Positions 45,295-53,113 of a stretch of 61,006 nt of DNA are shown here, piece after piece. Made by a program: the position numbers and the translations under genes. The first letter of the stretch is position 1. Each line of letters opens with the position of its first letter. The DNA comes from Phycisphaerales bacterium (lineage in GTDB: Bacteria; Planctomycetota; Phycisphaerae; Phycisphaerales; UBA1924): assembly GCA_020853975.1 (NCBI GenBank), contig JADYXW010000069.1, positions 1 to 61,006 of the forward strand, written 5' to 3'. Below the pieces are notes generated by a model that was given only the letters and a program-made list of their open reading frames with translations, had not been told where the DNA came from and did not search any database.

Positions 45295-45573
45295 CTACTC
45301 CGACGCCTTCTCCGCAAGGATCGTCAGCTTGTTGTCCGCCATCTTGACGAACCCGCCCTCGACCTTGTACGTCGTCGAGCCGCCCTGCCCCTTGGTGGTG
45401 TCGGCAAAGTCCAGCCGCAGCTCGCCCTTGCCCAGCTTCGCCAGCACCGGCGCGTGGCCGGAGAGAAAGCCCTTGGAGCCGTCCCACAGCGGCACCACGG
45501 CCTGGGTCAGCTTGCCCGAAACCAGCGAGGCAGTGGGGGTCACGACGGTGCAGTCAAAGGTGTTCTTCGACAC
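45295..45573 (-). CDS. atpC: ATP synthase epsilon subunit, N-terminal domain only
   Basis: F1 epsilon subunit, 92 aa. It has the ten-strand beta sandwich motifs DCTVVTPTASLVSGKLTQAV, LWDGSKGFLSGHAPVLAKL and TTYKVEGGFVKMADNKLTIL, then stops at AEKASE, without the C-terminal helical hairpin that inhibits ATP hydrolysis in many bacteria (full-length about 130-140 aa). It is alone: no other ATP synthase gene is next to it. The GTG at 45573 with GGAG eight bases upstream is favoured over the GTG at 45612, which overlaps a TACACT element. Confidence 0.9.
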   Translation of the reverse strand: MSKNTFDCTVVTPTASLVSGKLTQAVVPLWDGSKGFLSGHAPVLAKLGKGELRLDFADTTKGQGGSTTYKVEGGFVKMADNKLTILAEKASE

Positions 45574-45601
45574 GGGCTGAAACTCCGATTGGTCAGGGCC
45601 A

Positions 45602-45607
45602 AGTGTA
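45602..45607 (-). promoter_or_regulatory. -10 element TACACT for atpC
   Basis: TACACT 28 bases before the GTG at 45573. It is divergent from the FecCD element, 22 bases apart. Confidence 0.45.
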
Positions 45608-45629
45608 CGCACGACGTCCGCCCATCGCG

Positions 45630-45635
45630 TAGGCT
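45630..45635 (+). promoter_or_regulatory. -10 element TAGGCT for the FecCD permease (leaderless type)
   Basis: TAGGCT, CTCGCC, then GTG at 45642. Confidence 0.5.
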
Positions 45636-45641
45636 CTCGCC

Positions 45642-46625
45642 GTGAATCGACGGGCCGTCGCCACTCTCGCCGGACTCCTGCTGCTGCTCGTGGCAGCGAT
45701 CCTGCTGCGTCTGCTCGCAGGCCGGGACGAATCCGGCGCGGTCCTCAGTTGGGAGTTCACCGACTTCCGCCTCAAGCGGGCCGCCGCCGGCATCATCGTG
45801 GGTGTGACCCTGGGCGTCGCCGGGGTCTTCCTGCAGTCTCTGCTGCGAAATCCTCTGGCCTCTCCCGACGTCCTCGGCCTGGCATCCGGCTCCGGCCTGG
45901 GCGTCATGGTTGTCGCGTACGCGGCGTATCGCACCGCAGGGATCATCGGCGCCGAGTCGCACCCGGGCCTCGGGATGGGAGCCGCAGCGGTGGTGGGGGC
46001 GCTCGCCGCCCTCGGAGCCGTCTGGGCGTTGGGGCAGCGGCGCGGGCTTCTGGACCCCGTGACTCTGGTGCTGGTGGGAGTGGCGGTCGCCATGGCCTGC
46101 AGCGCAGCCTCGCAACTCGTCAGGCACCTGCTGCCGGACCAGGGCATGGCCGCGGGTCGGCTCCTGATGGGCTCGCTGCGCGACCCAGGCCGCGCGGAAC
46201 TGGCCGTGACCGGGGCGATCGCCGCGGCAGGGCTGGGTGCCGGCCTGTCGATGGCTCGAGCGATGGACGCCGCCTCTCTCGGAGAAGACGAGGCCCGCAC
46301 CGTTGGGGTGCCCCTGGCCTGGCTCAGGACCGCGCTGTTCGTCCTGTCGGGCGTGCTGACCGCGGCGTCGGTAGTGCTGGCCGGGCCCGTGGGCTTCGTG
46401 GGGCTCGTGTGCCCGCACGTGGTCCGGCTCACGGCGGGGCCACGCCACGGCGTGCTCGTACTAGGAACGGCGATGGCCGGAGCCACACTGGTCGTGCTGT
46501 GCGACGCGGTCGTGAGGTTGGTAGACCTCGGGGGCGGACAGATGCCCCTGGGTGTTGTCACGAGCCTGGTCGGTGCACCGGTGCTGGTGTGGCTGCTCAG
46601 ACGGAACTTCGGTCGCACGGCCTGA
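45642..46625 (+). CDS. FecCD-family ABC permease (iron-siderophore/cobalamin type)
   Basis: Inner-membrane permease, 327 aa, with about nine to ten helices. Family motifs are RAAAGIIVGVTLGVAGVFLQ, LLRNPLASPDVLG, GLSMARAMDAASLGEDEA and VLAGPVGFVGLVCPHVVRL, the BtuC/FecD pattern for iron complex or vitamin B12 uptake. No matching ATPase or binding protein is nearby: lexA follows on the opposite strand. The partner genes must be elsewhere or lost. The start is GTG with a leaderless-type hexamer. Confidence 0.93.
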   Translation: MNRRAVATLAGLLLLLVAAILLRLLAGRDESGAVLSWEFTDFRLKRAAAGIIVGVTLGVAGVFLQSLLRNPLASPDVLGLASGSGLGVMVVAYAAYRTAGIIGAESHPGLGMGAAAVVGALAALGAVWALGQRRGLLDPVTLVLVGVAVAMACSAASQLVRHLLPDQGMAAGRLLMGSLRDPGRAELAVTGAIAAAGLGAGLSMARAMDAASLGEDEARTVGVPLAWLRTALFVLSGVLTAASVVLAGPVGFVGLVCPHVVRLTAGPRHGVLVLGTAMAGATLVVLCDAVVRLVDLGGGQMPLGVVTSLVGAPVLVWLLRRNFGRTA

Positions 46626-46678
46626 TCGAGGCGGCTGTCAGAGGGTACGAAACGCCCCCTCGCCCCTCGGGCCGACCG

Positions 46679-47299
46679 TTAGCGGCCGTAGCGCCGGACC
46701 ACGCCCTTCACGATGCCCTGGACCTGGCAGTACTTGACGCGGATGGGGTCAAAGCTGGGGTTCGCGGGTTGAAGACGGATGTGGTCGTCCTCGCGGAAGA
46801 AGGTCTTGAGGGTGGTGGAGCCGTCGGGCAGGAGGGCCACGACCTTGTCGCCGTTGCTGGCGACCTGGGTGCGCTCGATGAGGACGAAATCGCCATCGAG
46901 GATGCCCTCGTCGCGCATCGAGTCGCCCTCGACCTTCAGGGCGAAGGTGGAGGCGCCGGAGCGGGCCCCGCCACAGAGCACATCGGCAAGGTCGATCTCG
47001 TCGGAGTCGGCGACTTTCTCGATGGGGTTGCCGGCAGCGATCTTGCCGACAAGGGGGAAGCGGAGGGGACGGGCCTCGTCGGGGACGGGGATGCCGTCAG
47101 CAATCGACAAAGAGCGAGCCTTGTTCGGCTCCCGCACGAGCGCGCCCTTCTTGATGAGCGCCTCGACGTGCTCGAAGACCGTGACCTTGCTCACGCCGAT
47201 TTCGTCGGCGAGTTCCTGCATGGTCGGGGAGTACCCCCGACGGACGCGCCAGTCGCGGATCAGTTGCAGGATCTTGAGTTGCTTGGGAGTGAGATTCAT
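46679..47299 (-). CDS. lexA: LexA repressor of the SOS response
   Basis: Transcription repressor with self-cleavage, 206 aa. The winged-helix domain is at 1-66 (ADEIGVSKVTVFEHVEALIK). The cleavage site is A89-G90 in VGKIAAGNP; the peptidase dyad is S127 in GDSMRDEG and K165 in STTLKTFF. It blocks DNA-damage genes until RecA promotes cleavage. AAGGAG before the ATG sets the start. A strong promoter lies about 510 bases upstream, leaving an unusually long leader that may hold a small ORF. dprA is the next gene on the same strand upstream. Confidence 0.96.
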   Translation of the reverse strand: MNLTPKQLKILQLIRDWRVRRGYSPTMQELADEIGVSKVTVFEHVEALIKKGALVREPNKARSLSIADGIPVPDEARPLRFPLVGKIAAGNPIEKVADSDEIDLADVLCGGARSGASTFALKVEGDSMRDEGILDGDFVLIERTQVASNGDKVVALLPDGSTTLKTFFREDDHIRLQPANPSFDPIRVKYCQVQGIVKGVVRRYGR

Positions 47300-47663
47300 C
47301 GCTCACGCTCCTTTCGCTGGAGAGGTTTCCCGGCGGGTGGCACCCCGCGGCTCCGGGAGGGGTGACGGTGTTCCCGACGCCCGCGGCGTCGGGAGGGAGT
47401 TCCGGGATGAGGTCGCCCTGGGGCGACGGGAGCAGCACGCCGAGGCTCGGGTGCTCGGCGTGCGATGCTCGGAACGAACCCACTTGGCGGAGGAGTGCCA
47501 AGAGTGCCCCAGCGAGCCGGCCGATCGCGCGAACCGCGTCGAGACCCGGACGGGCTGTCGAACCAGCCGCGGTGCCGAGGAAAGGGATGTGAATCGTGCG
47601 AACATAGTCTCCGCCTGGTCCGAGGCTCACGAGCGCCGACGTCGAGAGTGCCGAGCAGGTCAT
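47097..47663 (-). CDS. Possible leader ORF upstream of lexA (doubtful)
   Basis: An open frame starts at ATG 47663 with GAGGAA upstream and reads through the lexA leader: VRAIGRLAGALLALLRQVG, then ASHAEHPSLGVLLPS. The first ~120 residues look moderately coding, but the frame overlaps lexA by about 200 bases, which argues against it as drawn. A frameshift or a non-coding leader are alternatives. No family recognised. Confidence 0.25.
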   Translation of the reverse strand: MTCSALSTSALVSLGPGGDYVRTIHIPFLGTAAGSTARPGLDAVRAIGRLAGALLALLRQVGSFRASHAEHPSLGVLLPSPQGDLIPELPPDAAGVGNTVTPPGAAGCHPPGNLSSERSVSDESHSQATQDPATDPRLARPSGVLPDHAGTRRRNRREQGHGLRARRGAHQEGRARAGAEQGSLFVDC

Positions 47664-47764
47664 GGCTGGATTCCTCAGGACGGGCGCGATCAGGCTCCGA
47701 TCGTGCCTCGCCTCACCTGGATTCCGCCGGCGACTCCGCGCCGTCTAACTTCCGAACAAGTATC

Positions 47765-47798
47765 GAGCGAACTCAGGCAACCCGATCAGTATTCGCTC
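47765..47798. promoter_or_regulatory. Inverted repeat GAGCGAA-N20-TTCGCTC, possible lexA operator
   Basis: Perfect seven-base arms 20 bases apart, just downstream of the predicted lexA transcription start. A GTTCG repeat is nearby. Position suits autoregulation by LexA, but the motif is not one I can match to a known planctomycete SOS box. Confidence 0.35.
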
Positions 47799-47812
47799 AT
47801 ATTGTTTGGTAG

Positions 47813-47841
47813 ACGATAGCATATCAGGCCCCGCACGTCAA
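47813..47841 (-). promoter_or_regulatory. Strong sigma-70 promoter for lexA
   Basis: TTGACG (47841-47836), 17-base spacer, TATCGT (47818-47813), with TGC before the -10 giving an extended -10. It is the best consensus match in the window; the transcript would start near 47806. Confidence 0.65.
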
Positions 47842-47882
47842 GGTCTTCAGGTACCGGTTTGATAGATTTATGATCGGGTCGG

Positions 47883-49082
47883 TCAGGTCCGACAAAACCG
47901 TGCTCCGGAGCGTCTCACACGGCCTTGGATCTCCAGAAGGGTCAGATCCGAACGGAGTTCGCTCGCGGCAAGTCCCGTCTTCGCAGAGAGTTGTTCGATC
48001 GTGGCGACCTCGTCGAGCGAGGCGAGAATGGCGATCTGGCGTGGGGACGCCGCGAGCCGGGCCGGGGGGGGCGGGGCGGACTCTGTGAAGAGAGCTTGGG
48101 GCGACGTCGAAGGCGCGAATCTAGCCTGGTGGGTTCCCGAGGCGAGGTGGTGCGCGGGGGATTCGAGCACCGCGATCACATCCGCCGGATCGATGGCCAT
48201 GGCGGCCCCGCCCGAGCGAAGGAGGTCGAGCGTGCCGCGGGAGGCCGGTGAGTCCACGCGGCCGGGGACCGCGAGCACTTCGCGGCCATGGTCCTCGGTA
48301 GCGACCTGGGCCGTGATGAGCGCACCGGATTTGAGACCAGCCTCTACGACCAGCACGCCCAGGCTGAGGCCGGAGATGATGCGGTTTCGGGCGGGGAAGT
48401 TCTCGGGGGCAGGGGCCGTGGTAAGGGGCAGTTCGGATACCAGGGCCCCGGAGGCGACGACACGCTCGAAGAGTTCGCGGTTTTCGGGGGGGTAGATGGT
48501 CGCGAGGCCGCAGCCCAGCACAGCGATGGTCCGACCGCCACTGTTGAGGGCACCGAGGTGAGCGGCGGAGTCGATGCCGCGGGCTCCTCCGGAGACGATG
48601 GTGACCCCGGCGGAGGCGAGGCCACCTGCGAACCGGCGGGCCTGCTCCAAGCCGTAGTGTGTGCAGTCCCGCGAGCCCACGATGGCGGCGGGGAAGCGGT
48701 CGAGACCTGCGTGGTCGATGGTGCCCTTTACGTAGATGAGCGGGGGCGGACTTGGAATCTCGGCGAGCAGCGGGGGGTACCGAGGGTCGCCGAGGGTGAT
48801 GATGCGGACGCCCAGGCCTTGGGCCAGCTCGAGTTCGGCCCTGGCCGCGTCGGCGGTAGCGGCCATGGACATCGCGATCGAGGCGGCCTTGGAAGGCCCG
48901 ATGCCATCGATAGTCCGGAGTTGTGAGGGCGAGAGGGCGAGCGCCGCCTCGGCAGACCCGGTGCGTTGAAGCAGACGAGAGATGAGTACCGGCCCCAGGC
49001 CCTGCGTGAATGTGAGTCTGAGCAGATGGAAGAGTTGGGCGGTGTCCACGGGCGCGCCGAGGTTGTGACGGGGCTCGCTCAT
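47883..49082 (-). CDS. dprA: DNA-processing protein DprA/Smf
   Basis: Loads RecA onto single-stranded DNA during natural transformation; 399 aa. The N-terminal helix-hairpin-helix part (IDGIGPSKAASIAMSM) precedes the Rossmann DprA domain with AAIVGSRDCTHYGLEQAR, VSGGARGIDSAAHLGAL, PARNRIISGLS and the linker GREVLAVPGRVDSPASRG. The C-terminal ~70 residues form a winged helix (AILASLDEVATIEQLSAKTG). The frame stays open to 50267, but the ATG at 49082 overlaps the stop of the upstream lipoprotein gene (ATGA), marking the true start. Confidence 0.96.
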   Translation of the reverse strand: MSEPRHNLGAPVDTAQLFHLLRLTFTQGLGPVLISRLLQRTGSAEAALALSPSQLRTIDGIGPSKAASIAMSMAATADAARAELELAQGLGVRIITLGDPRYPPLLAEIPSPPPLIYVKGTIDHAGLDRFPAAIVGSRDCTHYGLEQARRFAGGLASAGVTIVSGGARGIDSAAHLGALNSGGRTIAVLGCGLATIYPPENRELFERVVASGALVSELPLTTAPAPENFPARNRIISGLSLGVLVVEAGLKSGALITAQVATEDHGREVLAVPGRVDSPASRGTLDLLRSGGAAMAIDPADVIAVLESPAHHLASGTHQARFAPSTSPQALFTESAPPPPARLAASPRQIAILASLDEVATIEQLSAKTGLAASELRSDLTLLEIQGRVRRSGARFCRT

Positions 49083-49537
49083 GGGGAAGCCGCGGCTTCG
49101 CCCACGAGGGCGTACGCGGTGTCGTCGTCGGGCTTTGCGTCGAAGGGGACCGCGCGGAGGTAGACGCGGATGGGATGATCGCTCCGGACACCCGTGAAGA
49201 TCCGGTGCTCGGTGAGTCGCTGGGCGTACATCAGCGTGGGGTTGGGCTGCCTCGCCGTGATGAAGACGTTTGTGCAGTGGACCGCGGCCATCGTGCGTGT
49301 GAGCACGGGCTGGTAGCCGGGTGTCGGCGCTGTCAGCACAATGACATGATGCCCCAGGCCCTGCTCGACGGAGGTGGTGAGGCCCGGAGGAGGGGAGGCC
49401 CCCGTGTCTGGTGCAGGCGTGACCGCCGTGCAGCCGATGGTTAGGAGTGGGAGGGCGCACGCCAGGAGCCCACGGAGGCACCGGGGAAGGCGTCTGGCCG
49501 GAGGACGATGGCGTGCGATCGTTGTGCGATGCGGCAT
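49079..49537 (-). CDS. Lipoprotein of unknown function, coupled to dprA
   Basis: Predicted lipoprotein, 152 aa, with a basic N-terminus, hydrophobic core and lipobox LPLLTIGC, then HHVIVLTAPTPGYQPVLTR and IRVYLRAVPFDAKPDDDTAY. It probably folds as a small alpha/beta domain. Its stop overlaps the dprA start by four bases. No family recognised. A TACCCT element (49597-49592) shares its site with the promoter of the divergent SpoIID gene. Confidence 0.72.
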   Translation of the reverse strand: MPHRTTIARHRPPARRLPRCLRGLLACALPLLTIGCTAVTPAPDTGASPPPGLTTSVEQGLGHHVIVLTAPTPGYQPVLTRTMAAVHCTNVFITARQPNPTLMYAQRLTEHRIFTGVRSDHPIRVYLRAVPFDAKPDDDTAYALVGEAAASP

Positions 49538-49590
49538 GAATGCGGTTCCGGAGTTCTCCTGCGGGATGGCCCGCAGACGGATGTTCGGAA

Positions 49591-49597
49591 TAGGGTA
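49591..49597. promoter_or_regulatory. Overlapping divergent -10 elements TAGGGT / TACCCT
   Basis: TAGGGTA reads TAGGGT on the plus strand (to the SpoIID-like gene, start 49612) and TACCCT on the minus strand (to the lipoprotein-dprA pair). The two -10 hexamers overlap almost completely. Confidence 0.4.
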
Positions 49598-49611
49598 GCG
49601 GAGGGTCGCTG

Positions 49612-50961
49612 ATGATGCGGGGCCTGTCAAGCGTGGCTGTGGCGGCGATGTTGCTGCTGGGCGGGTGCGAGTCGGTATCCAGGGCGGTGCTTCCCGAGAA
49701 GAAGCCCCGTGGTGAGGCCATCGGGCCCAGGGCGACGTTCGCGAGCGAGCCAGACATCCGAGTGCGGGTGGCGGCTGGGGTGTCTTCCCGCGAGATCGGC
49801 GGGCCCGAGATGCTCGTGGTGCGACCCGCGACCACTGACCCGGGTCTGAAGGCCCAGCAAGCCAAGAGCCCCGTGGCGGTTACGAGCGGGACAGGCGGTG
49901 TCAGGGTCGTGGATGCCAGTGGAAAGACGGTTGAGTTTCCGTTTTCCACGGACGTCGAGATTCTGCCCCTTGGTGTTGGGTCGCAGGGGGGGCTGGCGGG
50001 CGGTTCGCAATCGCTCAAGGTGGGGTCGGTGCGATACCCCGGGTTCGTAGTGATCCGACCCCAGTGGAACGGCAACCCGGGCGTCTTTGAGGTGGTGATC
50101 TCGATGCCGGTGGAGTCGTATCTGCCGGGAGTGCTGACGCACGAGTTGTTCAAGGACTGGCCCAGACAGGTCTTCGAGTGCCAGGCGGTGGCGGCGCGGA
50201 CGTATGCCCTGCACGAGCGTGCAAGGTCTCGGGCGGAAGGCCGGGGGTATGACGTGGAGGACAGCACGCAGGACCAGGTCTATGGCGGGGCGACGGCGGC
50301 GACACTGCCCAACGAAGCGACGCGTGCCACGCGCGGGCAGGTTTTGGCGTACGAGGGGCGGCTGATCAGGGCGTATTACTCGAGCGCCTGCGGCGGGCGT
50401 CCGAACTCGGCGAAGATGGTGTGGCCGACCGGTCAGGGGTACGAGTTCAACCTCCTGCAGCCCGTGCAGGGCAAGCAGCGGCAGCATTACTGCCAGGGCT
50501 CGAGGTTCTACCGGTGGGAAGTCATGAGGAGCGACGACGACGTAAGCCGCCGCCTGCGGGCCTGGGGCAAGGCATTCAAAAATGAGGTTCAGAGCCTCAC
50601 GCGGTTGCGGTCCGTGGAGGTGGAGGAGCGCAACGACGCGGACAGGCCCGTTCGGTACCGGCTGACGGACGACCGGGGCGGGTCGTATGTGCTGACGGGA
50701 GAGGAACTGCGGAACGGGCTGAACCAGGGCGTGCCGGGCTTGGCGGGGATCGTGGAGAAGACCCGGGTCAACAGCGGCGACCTGGAGGTTGAGGTCTGGG
50801 CCGACACGGTGCGTATCCGCGGGCGCGGGTGGGGCCACGGTGTGGGGATGTGCCAGTGGTGCGCCAAGGGAATGGCGGATTCGGGCCTGGACTGGCGGAC
50901 GATGATCACACAGTTCTATCCGGGCGCGGACGTGGTGCGGGCCTACGATGTGTCTCGCTGA
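49612..50961 (+). CDS. SpoIID/LytB-domain lipoprotein
   Basis: Predicted lipoprotein, 449 aa; lipobox AMLLLGGC. The SpoIID domain covers about 165-430: YLPGVLTHELFKDWPRQVFE, AVAARTYALHERARSRAEGR, STQDQVYGG, YYSSACGGRP and the end RGRGWGHGVGMCQWCAKGMA. SpoIID-type proteins cut denuded glycan strands in peptidoglycan or stimulate amidases; in non-sporulating bacteria they act in cell-wall remodelling. Ser/Cys in YSSACGGRP are conserved family residues. GGAGGG precedes the ATG. Confidence 0.9.
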   Translation: MMRGLSSVAVAAMLLLGGCESVSRAVLPEKKPRGEAIGPRATFASEPDIRVRVAAGVSSREIGGPEMLVVRPATTDPGLKAQQAKSPVAVTSGTGGVRVVDASGKTVEFPFSTDVEILPLGVGSQGGLAGGSQSLKVGSVRYPGFVVIRPQWNGNPGVFEVVISMPVESYLPGVLTHELFKDWPRQVFECQAVAARTYALHERARSRAEGRGYDVEDSTQDQVYGGATAATLPNEATRATRGQVLAYEGRLIRAYYSSACGGRPNSAKMVWPTGQGYEFNLLQPVQGKQRQHYCQGSRFYRWEVMRSDDDVSRRLRAWGKAFKNEVQSLTRLRSVEVEERNDADRPVRYRLTDDRGGSYVLTGEELRNGLNQGVPGLAGIVEKTRVNSGDLEVEVWADTVRIRGRGWGHGVGMCQWCAKGMADSGLDWRTMITQFYPGADVVRAYDVSR

Positions 50962-51001
50962 AAAGGAACTCGCCTGCGAGGCACCCTCTGGACACTTTGC
51001 C

Positions 51002-51007
51002 TAGGCT
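51002..51007 (+). promoter_or_regulatory. -10 element TAGGCT for the sugar cluster
   Basis: TAGGCT 56 bases before the GTG at 51064; the leader has GGGAG at 51051-51055. Confidence 0.4.
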
Positions 51008-51063
51008 GGCTCCGCGGCTCGCGGGCCCGGCGTGCGGGCGGAGCAGCCCTGGGAGTGGTGCCT

Positions 51064-52092
51064 GTGATCCGTGCGGGCGTGATCGGCTTTGGATTCATGG
51101 GGCAGACGCACGTGAGGGCGTACCTGAGCGCGGCCCGCGCGGGCGAGCCCGTCGTGCTGGCGGCGGTTGCGGACCTGTCGGGCGCGCCGACGACGGGGGT
51201 GGCTGCGACCAAAGGAAACATCAACACCGGCGCGCCGGAACGGCTGTTCGACCCGGCGGAGGTGCGGCCGTTCGGGTCCGCCCGGGAGCTGCTGTCGAGC
51301 GGGCTGTGCGACGTGGTGAGCGTGTGCACACCGACGGACACGCACCTTGAGGTCGGCCTGCTCGCGCTGCAACAGGGGCACCACGTGCTGATGGAGAAGC
51401 CGGTCGCGGTGCGGCCGGACGAGGTACGCAGACTTCGCGACGCGGAGCAGTCGGCCGAGCGGCGCGTCATGCCGGGCATGTGCATCCGCTTCTGGCCCGG
51501 GTGGACGTGGCTTGCGGAGGCGGTGCGGGCGGGGACATACGGTGCGCTGAAGTCGCTCAGGCTGGTAAGGCTTGGCAGCCGTCCGGACTGGTCGGCGTTC
51601 TACGCGGATGACGATCGATGCGGGGGGGCCATCGTGGACCTGCACCTGCACGACGTGGACTACGTGCTTCACCTGCTCGGGGTGCCTTCGCGGGTGTTCA
51701 GCGTGGGCACGCGGGGGCACCTGCAGACCTCGTTCTTGTTCGCCGGGCATGGTCCGGAGCCAAGGCTGGTGACGGCCGAGGGAGGCTGGCTGGACTCGCC
51801 CGGGCGAGGGTTCCGCATGAAGTTTGTGGCGGAGTTCGAGCGGGCGACCGCCGAGTTTGACCTTGGGAGAGCGAAACCTCTGACGCTCACGCGCGAAGAC
51901 CGTACCGAGGACGTGGAGATACCACCCGGCACGGGGTATGAGGGCGAGGTTCGGGAGTTCGTCAGGTGGGCGGCGGTCGGGGGACGGTCGGAGCCACCGG
52001 TGACGTTGAAGGATGCGGAAGTCGCGCTTGCGGTCATTGAGGCGGAGAAGCGGAGCCTGGCGAACGGAGAGGTGTGCGTCGTGGAAGCCTGA
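51064..52092 (+). CDS. Gfo/Idh/MocA-family oxidoreductase
   Basis: NAD(P)-dependent sugar or cyclitol dehydrogenase, 342 aa, cytoplasmic. The Rossmann motif is AGVIGFGFMGQTHVRAY at the N-terminus, the catalytic Lys is in HVLMEKPVAV, and the second domain has VDLHLHDVDYVLHLLG with the conserved Asp/His. Members oxidise hydroxyl groups on sugars, often at C3. GTG at 51064 is preferred over two upstream GTGs because GGGAG is spaced correctly and the fold starts here. It opens a cluster with an FGE-fold protein, another Gfo/Idh enzyme and a fucosidase. Confidence 0.92.
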   Translation: MIRAGVIGFGFMGQTHVRAYLSAARAGEPVVLAAVADLSGAPTTGVAATKGNINTGAPERLFDPAEVRPFGSARELLSSGLCDVVSVCTPTDTHLEVGLLALQQGHHVLMEKPVAVRPDEVRRLRDAEQSAERRVMPGMCIRFWPGWTWLAEAVRAGTYGALKSLRLVRLGSRPDWSAFYADDDRCGGAIVDLHLHDVDYVLHLLGVPSRVFSVGTRGHLQTSFLFAGHGPEPRLVTAEGGWLDSPGRGFRMKFVAEFERATAEFDLGRAKPLTLTREDRTEDVEIPPGTGYEGEVREFVRWAAVGGRSEPPVTLKDAEVALAVIEAEKRSLANGEVCVVEA

Positions 52093-52119
52093 GGCGTTGC
52101 GGGGCCAATCAAGGGTCTG

Positions 52120-52125
52120 TAGACT
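52120..52125 (+). promoter_or_regulatory. -10 element TAGACT for the FGE-fold gene
   Basis: TAGACT 44 bases before the ATG at 52170. Confidence 0.35.
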
Positions 52126-52169
52126 CCGGTATTGATGGGTGAGCGAGGCGGGGGGGGGCAGGAGTGGTT

Positions 52170-53069
52170 ATGCGAGGTGTTGCGTTTGCATGCGGGGCAT
52201 GGTTGATGGCGGGGGGAGCGGGGCTCGCAGGCGCCCAGCCGCCGGCGGCGTCCGGACTTGCCCGCTTCGAGCAGCCAATCCCGACGGCGGCGACCAAGGT
52301 CGTCATGGTGCCGATTCCGGCGTCAACGGACGGGAAGATTCGGGCATTCTGGATGAGCGAGACGGAGATTCCGTGGGAGGTATTCGACGTCTTTGCGTAC
52401 CGGCTGGATGAAGAGCAGGGGTCTCCCAAGGCGGATGGGATTTCGAGGCCCAGCAAACCCTACCTGCCGCCCGACCGGGGGTTTGGGCACGAGGGGTACG
52501 CGGCGATCTGCCTGACGAGGATGAATGCGGAAGAGTTCTGCCGCTGGCTGTCGCAGAAGAGCGGGAAGGTGTTTCGGCTGGCGACAGCGGAGGAGTGGGA
52601 GCATGCCTGCCGCGCGGGGGTGACGACGAAGTTTCCGTTTGGAGATGACGGATCGGTGCTGGGGGAGTACGCGTGGTTCGCGGAGAATTCTGAGGCGACG
52701 CCGCACCCGGTGAAGTCGAAGAAGCCCAACGCATGGGGCCTGTACGACATGCTGGGGAATGTGCAGGAGTGGGTGAGCTCGGCGGATGCGAAGCCCGTGA
52801 CGATGGGGGGGAGCTTCCGCGACGACCCCGCGAAGGTGACGCCCGGGGGACGGGCGGCGCAGGAACCCTCGTGGAACGCGAGCGACCCGCAGATTCCAAA
52901 GAGCAAGTGGTGGCTGTCGGATGGGTCGTTTGTGGGGTTCCGGGTGGTGTGCGAGCAGGACCCACCGGCGCCGGTGTCCACACCCGGGACGCCGGAGAAG
53001 AAACCGGTCGTGCCGAAGCCGGACGAGAAGGGCGGGGGCAACAAGGACCCGAGACCGAACGGAGAATGA
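52170..53069 (+). CDS. Exported FGE-sulfatase-fold (SUMF1) protein without catalytic cysteines
   Basis: Exported protein, 299 aa; signal peptide GAWLMAGGAGLAGAQ. The core (about 30-270) follows the formylglycine-generating enzyme fold: FWMSETEIPWEVFD, MNAEEFCRWLSQKSG, RLATAEEWEHACRAG, AWFAENSEATPHPVK, YDMLGNVQEWVSSAD and VGFRVVCE. The segment after MGGSFRDDPAKVTPGG lacks the two active-site cysteines found in true FGE, so sulfatase activation is unlikely. A proline/lysine-rich tail ends it. AGGAG before the ATG at 52170 sets the start. Confidence 0.88.
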   Translation: MRGVAFACGAWLMAGGAGLAGAQPPAASGLARFEQPIPTAATKVVMVPIPASTDGKIRAFWMSETEIPWEVFDVFAYRLDEEQGSPKADGISRPSKPYLPPDRGFGHEGYAAICLTRMNAEEFCRWLSQKSGKVFRLATAEEWEHACRAGVTTKFPFGDDGSVLGEYAWFAENSEATPHPVKSKKPNAWGLYDMLGNVQEWVSSADAKPVTMGGSFRDDPAKVTPGGRAAQEPSWNASDPQIPKSKWWLSDGSFVGFRVVCEQDPPAPVSTPGTPEKKPVVPKPDEKGGGNKDPRPNGE

Positions 53070-53113
53070 GCCGGGCCGGTCGGCCCAGCTCCATGGCGCA
53101 GAGGAAGACTCAC

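Larger units (their letters stand above)
47300..47882. other. Long spacer between dprA and lexA
   Basis: About 580 bases holding the lexA promoter, an inverted repeat, an AT-rich patch at about 47790-47870 and the doubtful leader ORF. It is the most AT-rich part of the window. Confidence 0.5.

Noticed and set aside
45749..47365. Plus-strand frame of 538 codons over FecCD and lexA
   Set aside because: It covers two well-identified genes in the wrong frame or strand and has a Gly/Arg-rich translation.
47303..47605. Minus-strand frame ending just before lexA
   Set aside because: The translation is Ser/Arg-rich low complexity. It could be a leader peptide, but nothing supports it.
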